Assembly (NCBI RefSeq): GCF_004297265.1
Contig: NZ_SCUT01000039.1
Span: 29,076 to 93,075, forward strand
Reading direction: 5' to 3'
DNA length: 64,000 nucleotides
DNA from: Reyranella sp.
GTDB lineage: Bacteria; Pseudomonadota; Alphaproteobacteria; Reyranellales; Reyranellaceae
Within the stretch, counting starts at the first letter, position 1. Every line of letters starts with the position of its first letter. Shown piece by piece: positions 50,689 through 59,562 of this stretch. Under the pieces are notes generated by a model. That model was not told the origin of the DNA. It saw only the letters and a list, made by a program, of their open reading frames with translations, and made no database searches. A program made the position numbers and the translations under genes.

Positions 50689-51075
50689 CTATTTTGCCGC
50701 CACCACTTCGACCTCGACCAGCATCGAGGGATCGGCGAGACCGGCCACCACCAGCAGGGTGGATGCGGGATAGGGCTCCTGTCCGACATACTTGCCGCGC
50801 GCCTCGCGGAAGGCCGGGATGAACCGGCTGTCGGTCAGGAACACGGTGAGCTTGACGATGTCGCGGAACTCCATGCCGCCGGCCTTCAGCACCTCGCCGA
50901 TATTCTTCCAGACCTGCTCGCTCTGCGCCTCGATGCCGTCCTGCAGCTTGCCCGCAGAATCCACGCCGACCTGGCCGGACACATAGAGCACGCGCGCCTC
51001 CGGAGGTACCTCGACACCGAGGCTGTATTTGCCGGCGACGGAGACGGACTTCGGATTGTGGAACTTGATGGCCAT
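50689..51075 (-). CDS. Rid (YjgF/YER057c/UK114) family protein without the RidA arginine
   Basis: A 128-residue Rid-family trimer subunit. The pattern LYVSGQVGVDSAGKLQDGIEAQSEQVWKNIGEVL (parts: YVSGQVGVD, QSEQVWKNIGEVLKAGG) and the ending MLVEVEVVA are characteristic. In RidA the C-terminal part carries a catalytic Arg (ARxxV) for 2-aminoacrylate deamination; here the region reads YPASTLLVV with no Arg. Another Rid subfamily with a different activity is likely. GGAGG with 7-base spacing supports the start at 51075. Confidence 0.87.
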   Translation of the reverse strand: MAIKFHNPKSVSVAGKYSLGVEVPPEARVLYVSGQVGVDSAGKLQDGIEAQSEQVWKNIGEVLKAGGMEFRDIVKLTVFLTDSRFIPAFREARGKYVGQEPYPASTLLVVAGLADPSMLVEVEVVAAK

Positions 51076-51121
51076 GGCGGACCCTCCATTGTAAGGAGGC
51101 GCAGGTTTCAGGTCGGAGAGC

Positions 51122-52480
51122 ATGGCGTCAAGCACCAAGCCCGTACACGTCGTCGGCGGCGGCCTCGCAGGCAGCGAGGCGGCCTGGCAGCTCGCACAGG
51201 CGGGGGTGCCGGTGGTGCTGCACGAGATGCGGCCGGTGCGCGGCACCGAGGCGCATCTCACCGACAGCCTTGCCGAGCTGGTCTGCTCCAACTCCTTCCG
51301 TTCCGACGATGCCGCCAACAACGCCGTCGGCGTGATCCACGAGGAGATGCGCCGCGCGGGCTCCCTCATCATGCGTTCGGCCGATGCGCACAAGCTGCCG
51401 GCCGGTGGCGCACTGGCGGTCGATCGCCATGGCTTCTCCGCCGCCGTGCAGGAAACGCTGCTCGCGCATCCGCTGGTGACGCTGGAGCGCGAGGAAGTCG
51501 CCGGCCTGCCGCCTGAGGACTGGGACAGCGTCATCGTGGCAACCGGTCCCCTCACCTCGCCCGCGCTGGCCGAGGCCATCGCCGGGCTCACCGGCGAGGA
51601 CTCGCTCGCTTTCTTCGACGCCATCGCCCCCATCGTCCACTACGAGAGCATCGACCAGTCGATCGCCTGGAAGCAGTCGCGCTACGACAAGGGCGGCCCC
51701 GGCGGCGACGGGGCCGACTACTTCAACTGCCCGATGGACAAGCCGCAATACGAGGCCTTCGTCGCCGCCCTCCTGGCCGGCGAGAAGACCGAGTTCAAGC
51801 AGTGGGAGCACAACACGCCCTACTTCCAGGGCTGCCAGCCGATCGAGGTCATCGCCTCGACCGGGCCGCAGAGCCTGCGCTTCGGGCCGATGAAGCCGGT
51901 GGGCCTGCGCGATCCGCGCACCGGCCATCGTCCCTGGGCCGTGGTGCAGCTTCGCCAGGACAATGCGCTGGGCACGCTGTGGAACATCGTGGGTTTCCAG
52001 ACCAAGTTGAAGCACGGCGAGCAGACGCGCATCTTCCGCACCATCCCCGGCCTCGAGAAGGCCGAGTTCGCACGGCTGGGTGGCCTGCACCGCAACACGT
52101 TCCTGAACAGCCCGCGCCTTCTCGACGGCACCCTGCGCCTGAAGGCGATGCCGCGGCTGCGGTTCGCCGGCCAGATCACCGGCTGCGAAGGCTATGTCGA
52201 GAGCGCCGCCGTCGGCCTGATGACCGGGCGTTTTGCGGCGGCCGAACGGCTTGGCCGCGCGCAGGCGGCGCCGCCACCGACCACCGCGATGGGCGCGCTG
52301 CTCGGCCACATTACCGGCGGCGCCGATGCCACGACCTTCCAGCCGATGAACATCAATTTCGGCCTGTTCCCGCCCATTGCCGGCAGCTTCACGGGCAAGG
52401 AACGCAAGCAGGCGATGGCCGTGCGGGCGCTGCGCGACTTCGACGACTGGCTGAAGCCGACCCCGCTCGCGGCGGAGTAG
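51122..52480 (+). CDS. trmFO: tRNA m5U54 methyltransferase, folate/FAD-dependent (TrmFO)
   Basis: A 452-residue flavoprotein that methylates U54 of tRNAs with methylenetetrahydrofolate. The N-terminal FAD motif is [18 protein letters not shown], followed by the family sequence [23 protein letters not shown] and the catalytic-Cys region [20 protein letters not shown] near 355-375. The stop is one base before the next gene start, so translation is coupled to the Coq4-like gene. Confidence 0.95.
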   Translation: MASSTKPVHVVGGGLAGSEAAWQLAQAGVPVVLHEMRPVRGTEAHLTDSLAELVCSNSFRSDDAANNAVGVIHEEMRRAGSLIMRSADAHKLPAGGALAVDRHGFSAAVQETLLAHPLVTLEREEVAGLPPEDWDSVIVATGPLTSPALAEAIAGLTGEDSLAFFDAIAPIVHYESIDQSIAWKQSRYDKGGPGGDGADYFNCPMDKPQYEAFVAALLAGEKTEFKQWEHNTPYFQGCQPIEVIASTGPQSLRFGPMKPVGLRDPRTGHRPWAVVQLRQDNALGTLWNIVGFQTKLKHGEQTRIFRTIPGLEKAEFARLGGLHRNTFLNSPRLLDGTLRLKAMPRLRFAGQITGCEGYVESAAVGLMTGRFAAAERLGRAQAAPPPTTAMGALLGHITGGADATTFQPMNINFGLFPPIAGSFTGKERKQAMAVRALRDFDDWLKPTPLAAE

Positions 52481-52481
52481 A

Positions 52482-53459
52482 ATGGAGACCTTCATGCGCC
52501 TGATGCAGCCCGAGCCCGCCGCCGCCCTCCTCGGGTTGCGTGCCATGAAGACGGTCGCCTCAGTCGCCGGCGCACCGGGCAAGTCGCAGCTCGCGTTGAT
52601 GGAAGCGGCGCGCCGGGTCCTCCTCCACATCGATGCCGACGTCGCCGCGCTCCCGCCGGTGACACCAGCGGAACTCGCTGCGGGCTTCCCGTCGGTCGAC
52701 CTCCGCCACCAGTTCGTCAACGGCCTGCTGGTCCTGGCACTGGCCGACGGCGTGCCCTCACGCGAGACCGTCGCTAAGGTCGAGGAATTCGCCGAGGCGC
52801 TGGGCGTCGCCACGCCGGAACTCACGAACCTGCGCCGGCTGGCCGAGCAGCATATGACCTTGTTCAAGCTCGACCTGCTGCGGCGCAGCCAGGTCGGCGA
52901 CATCATGAGGAACCAGCTCGACCAACACGGTGTCGTCGCTTTGGCCAAGAGCATCCTGGGCATGCGCGGGCTGATCGAGGACACCGAACTGGCCGCCCGC
53001 TACCGCGCCTGGGAGAAGCTGCCGGCCGGCACGGTGGGCCGCTCGATGTGGGACTACTTCCAGTCCAACAGGTTCGGCATGCCGGGCGAGCGCTTCGGCT
53101 TTCCCGAGGCCGGGCTCTATCACGATTTCTGCCATGTGCTGGGCGGCTACGGCACCGACCCGCAGGGCGAGCTTCAGGTCGCGTCCTTCACCGCGGGCTT
53201 CAAGCAGACGCGGCCCTTCTACCTGATCCTGTTCGCGGTGCTGATCTTCAGCGCTGGCGTGAACGCGCGGCCAACCGCCGACGGATACACGACCATCGGG
53301 GTGCTGGGGGAGCCGGGCGCCGCCGACCGGATGTTCGCCGCCATTGAACGCGGTGCCCTCGTGAATACCGATCTTTCCGACAAGTGGGACTACTGGCCCA
53401 TCGTCGAGAGACCGATCGACGATGTGCGGCGGCAACTCAACATCGTTCACCCCGGCTGA
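52482..53459 (+). CDS. Coq4-like protein with N-terminal TerB-like helical domain
   Basis: A 325-residue protein. The zinc-site signature of Coq4, HDxxHx11E, is present exactly: His214, Asp215, His218 and Glu230 (HDFCHVLGGYG then QGE). Coq4 proteins act in ubiquinone biosynthesis and have been linked to C1 decarboxylation/hydroxylation. Residues about 75-125 (HQFVNGLLVLALADGVPSRE onward) look like a TerB/tellurite-resistance-type helical domain not present in eukaryotic Coq4. The adjoining ACP and trmFO genes do not explain it further. Confidence 0.7.
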   Translation: METFMRLMQPEPAAALLGLRAMKTVASVAGAPGKSQLALMEAARRVLLHIDADVAALPPVTPAELAAGFPSVDLRHQFVNGLLVLALADGVPSRETVAKVEEFAEALGVATPELTNLRRLAEQHMTLFKLDLLRRSQVGDIMRNQLDQHGVVALAKSILGMRGLIEDTELAARYRAWEKLPAGTVGRSMWDYFQSNRFGMPGERFGFPEAGLYHDFCHVLGGYGTDPQGELQVASFTAGFKQTRPFYLILFAVLIFSAGVNARPTADGYTTIGVLGEPGAADRMFAAIERGALVNTDLSDKWDYWPIVERPIDDVRRQLNIVHPG

Positions 53460-53566
53460 ACGACGGAAACATTCCGTAACGTCCCGCAACAGTGGGTAAC
53501 CAAACGTTATTTCACATGCGGACGTCATCGGGGTGAAATGGCTCATCCCCTTCGATGGAGTAAGCC

Positions 53567-53851
53567 ATGCAGGCCGCCCAAGAACTGGTCGCTCCCCCCA
53601 TGCCCTCGCTGCAATTCGACGTGATGCGGGAGATTTTCAATCTGCTGGCACCGTACAATGCGGGTGGCAAAGCAATCACCCCGCAGACGGTGATCTCCAA
53701 GGGACTTACCGTCGATTCGCTCACGATCATGGACGTGATCATGGAACTCGAGGACCGGTTCGACGTCACCATCCCGATGCACGTCGCCGCCGACATCGTA
53801 ACCATCGACCAGCTCGCCGAGGCCGTGGTTTCGCAGCGCGCGAGGCGCTGA
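53567..53851 (+). CDS. Acyl carrier protein
   Basis: A 94-residue acidic carrier protein. The phosphopantetheine attachment Ser51 lies in the motif VDSLTIMDVIMELEDRF, a variant of DSLxxMEL. It has an extended N-terminus of about 20 residues before the helical core. It is a stand-alone ACP unlinked to fatty-acid synthase genes, so it may serve a specialised acyl modification. It follows the Coq4-like gene by 107 bases (no clear terminator between) and precedes the MATE gene by 66 bases. Confidence 0.85.
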   Translation: MQAAQELVAPPMPSLQFDVMREIFNLLAPYNAGGKAITPQTVISKGLTVDSLTIMDVIMELEDRFDVTIPMHVAADIVTIDQLAEAVVSQRARR

Positions 53852-53917
53852 CAAAACTCCCTACCCCATGAGATAAGTTCGCGAGCACGCGGCGCGGCGC
53901 GTGCTACATCGCCGGGA

Positions 53918-55267
53918 ATGACTCCCGCACAACGCCGGCAGATGATGCTGGCCGGGCCGATCGTGCCCACCATCCTCACCCTCGCCACCCCCAACGTGCT
54001 GAACGTGGCCATGCAGAGCCTCGTCAGCATCGCCGACGGCTATTTCATCGGCCGGCTCGGCGTCGTCGACCTCGCGGCGCTGGCGCTGGTGTTCCCGACG
54101 CAGATGACGCTCGGCATGATGTCGGCCGGCGCCATGGGCGGCGGCATCTCCTCCTCGGTAGCCCGCGCCCTGGGCTCCGGCAACAAGGCGGCGGCCGAGG
54201 CGGCGGCCGCCCATGCGCTCGCCATAGCGCTCGGCATGGCGGCGCTCTTCGCCATCGTCTTCGTGGGCTTCGGCCGCCAGATCTATGGCGCGCTGGGCGG
54301 CAGCGGCGAGGCGCTCGACCGCGCGGAGGCGTTCGCGACCATCCTGTTTTCGGGCTGCGTCGCCCACTGGGTCGCCAACTCGATGGCCTCAGTCCTGCGC
54401 GGCACCGGCGACATGAAGACGCCCGGCCTGGCGCTGGTCGTGACGGCGGCCATCCAGATCCCGCTGACCGGCGCGTTGACATTGGGATGGTTAGGCCTGC
54501 CCGCCTTCGGCATTCGCGGTCCCGCCATCGCCGCGGTGATCGTCTTCGCCCTCGCCGCCCTCTGGATGCTGTCGAAACTCACCGGCTCGAAGGCGCCGCT
54601 CAGGCTGCGCTGGCCGGTCGACGGATTCCGCTGGCGCTCCTTCCGCGACATCCTGAAGGTCGGTCTCGTCGCCTGCCTGGTGGTGATCCTGACCAACGGC
54701 ACGGTGCTGGTCGTCACTGGCCTGATCGGACGCGAAGGCGATGCCGCCATTGCGGGGTACGGCATCGGCTCGCGGCTGGAATACATGCTGATCCCGATCA
54801 GCTTCGGCATCGGCGCGACCTTGACGGCGCTGGTCGGCACCAACATCGGCGCCAAGCAATATGCCCGCGCCCAGCGCATGGCCTGGACGGGCGCCTTCAT
54901 GGCCGGCGCCGTGGCCGCCACCATCGGCCTGATCGTGGCGCTGTGGCCCGACCTCTGGCTCGGGCTCTTCACCAGCAATCCCGGCGCGCTGGCCTCGGGC
55001 CGCCACTATCTCAGCATCGTGGGCCCGGCCTACGGCTTCTTCGGCCTGGCCATGGCGCTCTATTTCGCCTCGCAGGGCACCGGCGAGATGGTCTGGCCGG
55101 TCGCCGCCAACCTCACCCGCATCACCATCGCGGGCGGCGGCAGCCTGCTGGCCCTCGACCATTTCGGCTGGGGCCTGTCGGGCCTCTATACCTGCGTGGC
55201 GCTGGGCATCGTGGCCTTCTCCGCCGTGCTCGCCTTCTCGACGACGCGGCGGGCCTGGACCGGCTGA
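53918..55267 (+). CDS. MATE family efflux transporter
   Basis: A 449-residue inner-membrane exporter with about 12 helices. The N-terminal LTLATPNVLNVAMQSLVSIADGYFIGRLG and the repeat in the second half (ISFGIGATLTALVGTNIGAKQYARAQRM, parts: TALVGTNIGAKQY) are typical of MATE Na+ or H+/drug antiporters (DinF/NorM-like). It is on the plus strand after the ACP gene. Substrate unknown. Confidence 0.92.
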   Translation: MTPAQRRQMMLAGPIVPTILTLATPNVLNVAMQSLVSIADGYFIGRLGVVDLAALALVFPTQMTLGMMSAGAMGGGISSSVARALGSGNKAAAEAAAAHALAIALGMAALFAIVFVGFGRQIYGALGGSGEALDRAEAFATILFSGCVAHWVANSMASVLRGTGDMKTPGLALVVTAAIQIPLTGALTLGWLGLPAFGIRGPAIAAVIVFALAALWMLSKLTGSKAPLRLRWPVDGFRWRSFRDILKVGLVACLVVILTNGTVLVVTGLIGREGDAAIAGYGIGSRLEYMLIPISFGIGATLTALVGTNIGAKQYARAQRMAWTGAFMAGAVAATIGLIVALWPDLWLGLFTSNPGALASGRHYLSIVGPAYGFFGLAMALYFASQGTGEMVWPVAANLTRITIAGGGSLLALDHFGWGLSGLYTCVALGIVAFSAVLAFSTTRRAWTG

Positions 55268-55348
55268 CCCCGTTCACGACGCGTTTGACGCTTGTTCGCA
55301 CCGGTGACGCTTGGCATCGTGCGCGCCTTCAAAAACCAGGAGATCGAA

Positions 55349-56491
55349 ATGAGCGACGCCATCAAACTATCGGGACTGCAGCTTCGCTCCCTGATCTCCA
55401 CCGAAGGCCAGCTCGAACTGTCGCTCGTGCGGATGGACGTGCCCGAGCCCGGACCTGACCAGGTCGTGGTCAAGGTCGAGGCGACTCCGATCAACCCGTC
55501 CGATCTCGGCCTGCTGACCGGTCCCGCCGATCTCTCGAAGGCCACGTCGACAGGCACCGGGTACGCGGTGAAGGTGACGGCGCCCGTGCCGGCCTCTTCC
55601 CTACCGTTCCTGGCGACCCGCCTCGGCGAATCGATGCCGGTCGGCAACGAAGGCGCCGGCACCGTGGTCAAGGCGGGCTCCTCCGAAGCCGCGCAGGCGC
55701 TCAAGGGCAAGCTGGTCTCCATGGTGGGCGGCTCGATGTACGCCCAGTACCGGGTGCTGAACGCGCGCGACTGCCAGCCCCTGCCCGCCGGCACGACGGC
55801 CTCCGAGGGCGCCTCGTGGTTCGTCAATCCGCTGACGGCGCTCGGCATGACCGAGACCATGAAGCGCGAGGGCCACAAGGCACTGGTCCACACGGCGGCG
55901 GCTTCCAACCTCGGCCAGATGCTGGTCAAGATCTGCAACGAGGACGGGATCGGCCTCGTCAACATCGTGCGCAGCGCCGAGCAGGCCAAGCTGCTGAAGG
56001 GCATCGGCGCCAGGCACGTCGTCGATTCGAGCGCCCCGAGCTTCACCGACGATCTCGTGCAGGCGCTGGTCGAGACCGGCGCCACCATCGCCTTCGATGC
56101 GATCGGCGGCGGCAAGCTCGCCAGCCAGATCCTCACCGCGATGGAAATCGCCATCAACAAGACCGCCACGACCTACAATCGCTACGGCTCCTCCGTGCAC
56201 AAGCAGGTCTATGTCTATGGCAGCCTCAACACCGGCCCGGTCGAGCTGACGCGCAACTACGGCATGGCCTGGGGCGTCGGCGGCTGGCTGCTGACGCCGT
56301 TCCTGCAGAAGATCGGCCGTCCCGACCAGACGCGCCTGCGCGAGCGGGTCGTGAACTCGCTCAAGACGACCTTCGCCAGCCATTACACCAGGACCATCTC
56401 GCTGCCGGAAGCGCTCGACCTCCAGAACCTCACCGCCTATGCCAAGCGCGCGACCGGCGAGAAATTCCTGATCAACCCGAACAAGGCGTAG
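55349..56491 (+). CDS. Zinc-type (MDR) alcohol dehydrogenase-like protein
   Basis: A 380-residue medium-chain dehydrogenase/reductase fold protein, quinone-reductase-like. The N-terminal GroES-like part has VKVEATPINPSDLGL near 45-60 and VGNEGAGTVVKAG near 100; the Rossmann part has VHTAAASNLGQMLVKI near 185 and FDAIGGGKLASQIL near 250. No zinc-binding Cys/His cluster is evident, so it is probably a zinc-free quinone oxidoreductase or enoyl reductase. CAGGAGA at 55337-55343 supports the ATG at 55349. The deacetylase gene begins 9 bases after its stop. Confidence 0.85.
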   Translation: MSDAIKLSGLQLRSLISTEGQLELSLVRMDVPEPGPDQVVVKVEATPINPSDLGLLTGPADLSKATSTGTGYAVKVTAPVPASSLPFLATRLGESMPVGNEGAGTVVKAGSSEAAQALKGKLVSMVGGSMYAQYRVLNARDCQPLPAGTTASEGASWFVNPLTALGMTETMKREGHKALVHTAAASNLGQMLVKICNEDGIGLVNIVRSAEQAKLLKGIGARHVVDSSAPSFTDDLVQALVETGATIAFDAIGGGKLASQILTAMEIAINKTATTYNRYGSSVHKQVYVYGSLNTGPVELTRNYGMAWGVGGWLLTPFLQKIGRPDQTRLRERVVNSLKTTFASHYTRTISLPEALDLQNLTAYAKRATGEKFLINPNKA

Positions 56492-56500
56492 GCGCCGGCG

Positions 56501-57397
56501 ATGACGCGCGAAACCGGAGACAGCGTCCGCGGCCGCACGCCCTATCTGCCGATCCACAAGCGGCCGAAGCTCGTCCTGCCGGGCAATGCGCGCGTCGCCG
56601 TCTGGACGATCGTGAACGTCGAGAATTGGTCACCGGCCGGGGCGATGCCGCGCACCGTGCTCCCGCCGCCGATGGGCGTGCCTCTGCTGCCCGACGTGCC
56701 AAACTGGGCGTGGCACGAATACGGCATGAGGGTTGGCTTCTGGCGCTTCCTCGAAACGCTCAGCGCGCGCAAGCTCAAAGCGACCTTCGCCGTGAACGGC
56801 ACGGCCTGCGAACTCTACCGCGAGGCCTGTCAGGCGGCGCACGAGGCCGGCTGGGACTTTATGGGCCATGGCTGGGTGCAGAAGCCGATGCACAAGGTCG
56901 AGGACCAGAAGAGCGCCATCGCCGACACGATCCGCGCCATCAAGGATTTCACCGGCAAGCCGCCACGCGGCTGGGAAAGCCCCGGCCTCACCGAGACCGA
57001 CGAGACGCTCGACCTGCTGGCCGAGGCCGGCATCGAGTATGTCGCCGACTGGGTGATGGACGAGCAGCCGCTGCCGCTCAAGACCGCGCACGGCGAGATC
57101 GTCTCGGTCCCCTACACGGTCGAGATCAACGACGTCGTCATCAGCGCCGTCCAGCAGCAGCGTTCCGATGAGATCTTCCAGCGCGGTCGCGACCAGTTCG
57201 ACCGGCTTTACATCGACGGCAAGACCGCGCCACGTGTGATGGCGATCTCCATCCACCCGTATCTCACGGGCGTGCCGCACCGGATCAAGTATTTGGAAAT
57301 GCTCTACGACCACATCCTCGGTCACGAGGGCGTCGTGATGTGGACCGGCGCCGAGATCCTCGACTGGTACCGCACGCAGGTGCCGCCGGCGCGGTAG
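56501..57397 (+). CDS. Polysaccharide deacetylase family protein, PuuE (allantoinase)-like
   Basis: A 298-residue protein of the NodB/PuuE fold. The pattern WHEYGMRVGFWRFLETLSAR and ATFAVNGTACELY near 75-115 matches PuuE-type allantoinases more than chitin deacetylases, which usually have a signal peptide that is missing here. The metal-site region contains MGHGWVQKPMH near 125 and ISIHPYLTG near 250. Substrate may be an amide such as allantoin or N-acetyl compound; not specified. It follows the dehydrogenase by 9 bases and is convergent with the LLM gene. Confidence 0.8.
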   Translation: MTRETGDSVRGRTPYLPIHKRPKLVLPGNARVAVWTIVNVENWSPAGAMPRTVLPPPMGVPLLPDVPNWAWHEYGMRVGFWRFLETLSARKLKATFAVNGTACELYREACQAAHEAGWDFMGHGWVQKPMHKVEDQKSAIADTIRAIKDFTGKPPRGWESPGLTETDETLDLLAEAGIEYVADWVMDEQPLPLKTAHGEIVSVPYTVEINDVVISAVQQQRSDEIFQRGRDQFDRLYIDGKTAPRVMAISIHPYLTGVPHRIKYLEMLYDHILGHEGVVMWTGAEILDWYRTQVPPAR

Positions 57398-57412
57398 CCG
57401 GCCGAAGCGCAC

Positions 57413-58645
57413 TCACGCGCGCTTCGCGGCGGCTTCCTTCTCGGCCATCTTCTGCTTCAGCTGCTCGGGCGTGAGGCGGACGATGTGTTCGTTCTGGTGG
57501 CTGAAGATGTCGTACTTTGCCACGTCCAGGTCCTCGAGCACGATCTCGCGGTCGAGCACCTTCTGCTTCCAGGCGGCATGCTCGGCCTCCGCGGCATGGA
57601 ACTCCGGCATCACCTCGCGGGCGAAGAGATCGAGCGAGTCGCAGATGTCCTGATGGCTGGTCTTGCCGGCCTGGTTCAGCAGGATCACCTGATCGACCCT
57701 GCTGGCCTGGAACTGGCGCAGCTTGCGGCGGATGGTTTCCGGCGAGCCGATGAGGCCGGATTCCAGCGCCTTCTTCTCCTCCGGTCCGCCGCGCCAGGCT
57801 TGGTACTCGTCCCACAGATTGGAAGTACCCGGCGCATCGACGCCTTTGCGGCCATAGTAGGAGAGCGCGAAGATGAAGAAGGTCCAGCCGGCGGCCTTGG
57901 CCTCGGCTTCCTCGTCGGTGGGCGCGCACATGAAACCCGACACCATCGCCACGTTGGGATTGCTGGGATAGTCGGCGAGCTTCTTCGAGTTGTTCAGCAG
58001 GTTGTTGTAGTACTTGTGCACCCAGGCCCGCGCCGCTTCCGGCGTCACGAAGGTGAAGCCCAGCGCGCCCATGCCCCATTCGCCGGCCTTGCCGATGGTC
58101 TGGATGTTCGAGCAGGCGACCCACAGTGGCGGATGCGGCTTCTGGAACGGCTTGGGGATCACGTTGCGCGCCGGAAAATCATAATACTGGCCGTGGAATT
58201 CCCAGCTATCCCTCGTGAACATCGGGACGATGGCCTTCACGGCCTCCTCCCAGCGCTCGCGCTTGTCGCGCACGCGGATGTTGAACGGATGCAGCTCGGC
58301 CGGGCCCGCCGCCTCGCCCATGCCGAGCTCGACCCGGCCACCCGACAGCAGGTCGAGCGTCGAGACCTTCTCGGCGACGCGGTGCGGGTTGTTGGTCGTG
58401 AGCTGGATCACGCCATGCCCCAGGCGGATGCGCTTGGTGCGCTGGCTGGCCGCCCCGAGGAACACCTCCGGCGCCGAGGAGTGGGAATACTCCTCGAGGA
58501 AGTGATGCTCGACCTCCCATGCATAATCGTAGCCCAGCCGGTCGGCGAGCTCGATCTGGGTGAGCGAATCCTGCAGGAGCTGGTACTCGCTCTTCTCGCC
58601 CCACGGCCGGGGCAGCTGATGCTCGTAGAAGATGCCGAACTTCAT
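57413..58645 (-). CDS. LLM class flavin-dependent oxidoreductase (second copy)
   Basis: A 410-residue luciferase-like monooxygenase. It begins MKFGIFYEHQLPRPW, with EVEHHFLEEYSHSSAPEVFLG near 45-65 for flavin binding, GGRVELGMGEAAG near 105, PPLWVACSN near 175 and GSPETIRRKL near 305. The start at 58645 is the normal family start; a longer frame upstream reads through the adjacent hydrolase gene out of frame. It lies 11 bases after an alpha/beta hydrolase gene stop, mirroring the pair at 28-30 kb. Confidence 0.9.
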   Translation of the reverse strand: MKFGIFYEHQLPRPWGEKSEYQLLQDSLTQIELADRLGYDYAWEVEHHFLEEYSHSSAPEVFLGAASQRTKRIRLGHGVIQLTTNNPHRVAEKVSTLDLLSGGRVELGMGEAAGPAELHPFNIRVRDKRERWEEAVKAIVPMFTRDSWEFHGQYYDFPARNVIPKPFQKPHPPLWVACSNIQTIGKAGEWGMGALGFTFVTPEAARAWVHKYYNNLLNNSKKLADYPSNPNVAMVSGFMCAPTDEEAEAKAAGWTFFIFALSYYGRKGVDAPGTSNLWDEYQAWRGGPEEKKALESGLIGSPETIRRKLRQFQASRVDQVILLNQAGKTSHQDICDSLDLFAREVMPEFHAAEAEHAAWKQKVLDREIVLEDLDVAKYDIFSHQNEHIVRLTPEQLKQKMAEKEAAAKRA

Positions 58646-58656
58646 TGGGCGTTCCT

Positions 58657-59541
58657 TCAGGCTACCTTGCAGAAACTCGTGATGCTCGAGACCAGCTTGG
58701 GCACCATCTGCTCGGGCACGTCGTGACCCCAGCCGGGAAAGGTCTCGATCTTCGCGCCCGGCACGAGGGCCGCCACGTCCCGGCCGCACTCCACCGGCAG
58801 CAGCGGATCGTCCTCGCCGTGCAGCACCAGCGTCGGCACCTTGACGGTCTTCAGGAGGTCGACGCGTGGACCGGATGCCATGATCGCGAGATACTGCCGC
58901 GCCGCGCCCGGCGGGTAATAGCGACGGTCGACGTTGCGCTCGACCAGCGCGCGCATCGCAGCGGGATCGGTCGGATAGCCCGGGCCACTGATGACGGTGC
59001 GCAGCTTGATGCCGTGCGCAATGATCTGCTCGCGCGCCGGCCCTTCGGGTTGCGCCGAGAGCATCGCCACCGCCTCGGGCTTGCCGGCCGGCAGGCCGTA
59101 GCGGCCGCTGGTCGACATGATGGACACGAGCGAACGCGTGCGCGCCGGATGGGTCGCGGCGATGACTTGGGCGATCATCCCGCCCATCGAGCCGCCGACC
59201 ATGTGCGCGCGGTCGATGCCCAGCGCGTCGAGCAGCCCGATCGCATCGGCGGCCATGTCGGAGAGCAGATACGGCGCATCGACCGTCTCGCCCTTCATCA
59301 GCCTGGCGAAGGCGCCCATCAGGTCGGGCATGCCCCACTTGTCGAAGTCCGTCGACAGGCCGACATCGCGGTTGTCGTAGCGCACGACGAAGAAGCCCTG
59401 TCCGGCCAGTCCCTCGCACAGCGATTCCGGCCACAGGGTGAGCTGGGCGCCCAGCCCCATGATGAGCAGCAGGGCCGGATCCTTCCGGTTGCCGAACGTC
59501 TCGTACTCGATCTCGATGCCATTGGCCTTGGTGCGCGCCAC
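58657..59541 (-). CDS. Alpha/beta hydrolase, partner of the second LLM oxidoreductase
   Basis: A 294-residue alpha/beta hydrolase. The elbow is GGSMGGMIAQVIA with Ser near residue 117; the acid is likely Asp in LHGEDDPLLP near 245 and the base His in GWGHDVPEQM near 272. The N-terminus ALLLIMGLGAQLTLWPESLCE is the oxyanion-loop region. It is upstream of, and surely co-transcribed with, the LLM gene. Substrate unknown. Confidence 0.87.
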   Translation of the reverse strand: MARTKANGIEIEYETFGNRKDPALLLIMGLGAQLTLWPESLCEGLAGQGFFVVRYDNRDVGLSTDFDKWGMPDLMGAFARLMKGETVDAPYLLSDMAADAIGLLDALGIDRAHMVGGSMGGMIAQVIAATHPARTRSLVSIMSTSGRYGLPAGKPEAVAMLSAQPEGPAREQIIAHGIKLRTVISGPGYPTDPAAMRALVERNVDRRYYPPGAARQYLAIMASGPRVDLLKTVKVPTLVLHGEDDPLLPVECGRDVAALVPGAKIETFPGWGHDVPEQMVPKLVSSITSFCKVA

Positions 59542-59562
59542 GCTTCCTCCCGGGTTGGCCGG

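Noticed and set aside
51128..52984. A 618-codon antisense open frame over trmFO and the Coq4-like gene.
   Set aside because: It is a high-GC mirror frame with low-complexity Arg/Ala/Gly content and no recognisable domain.
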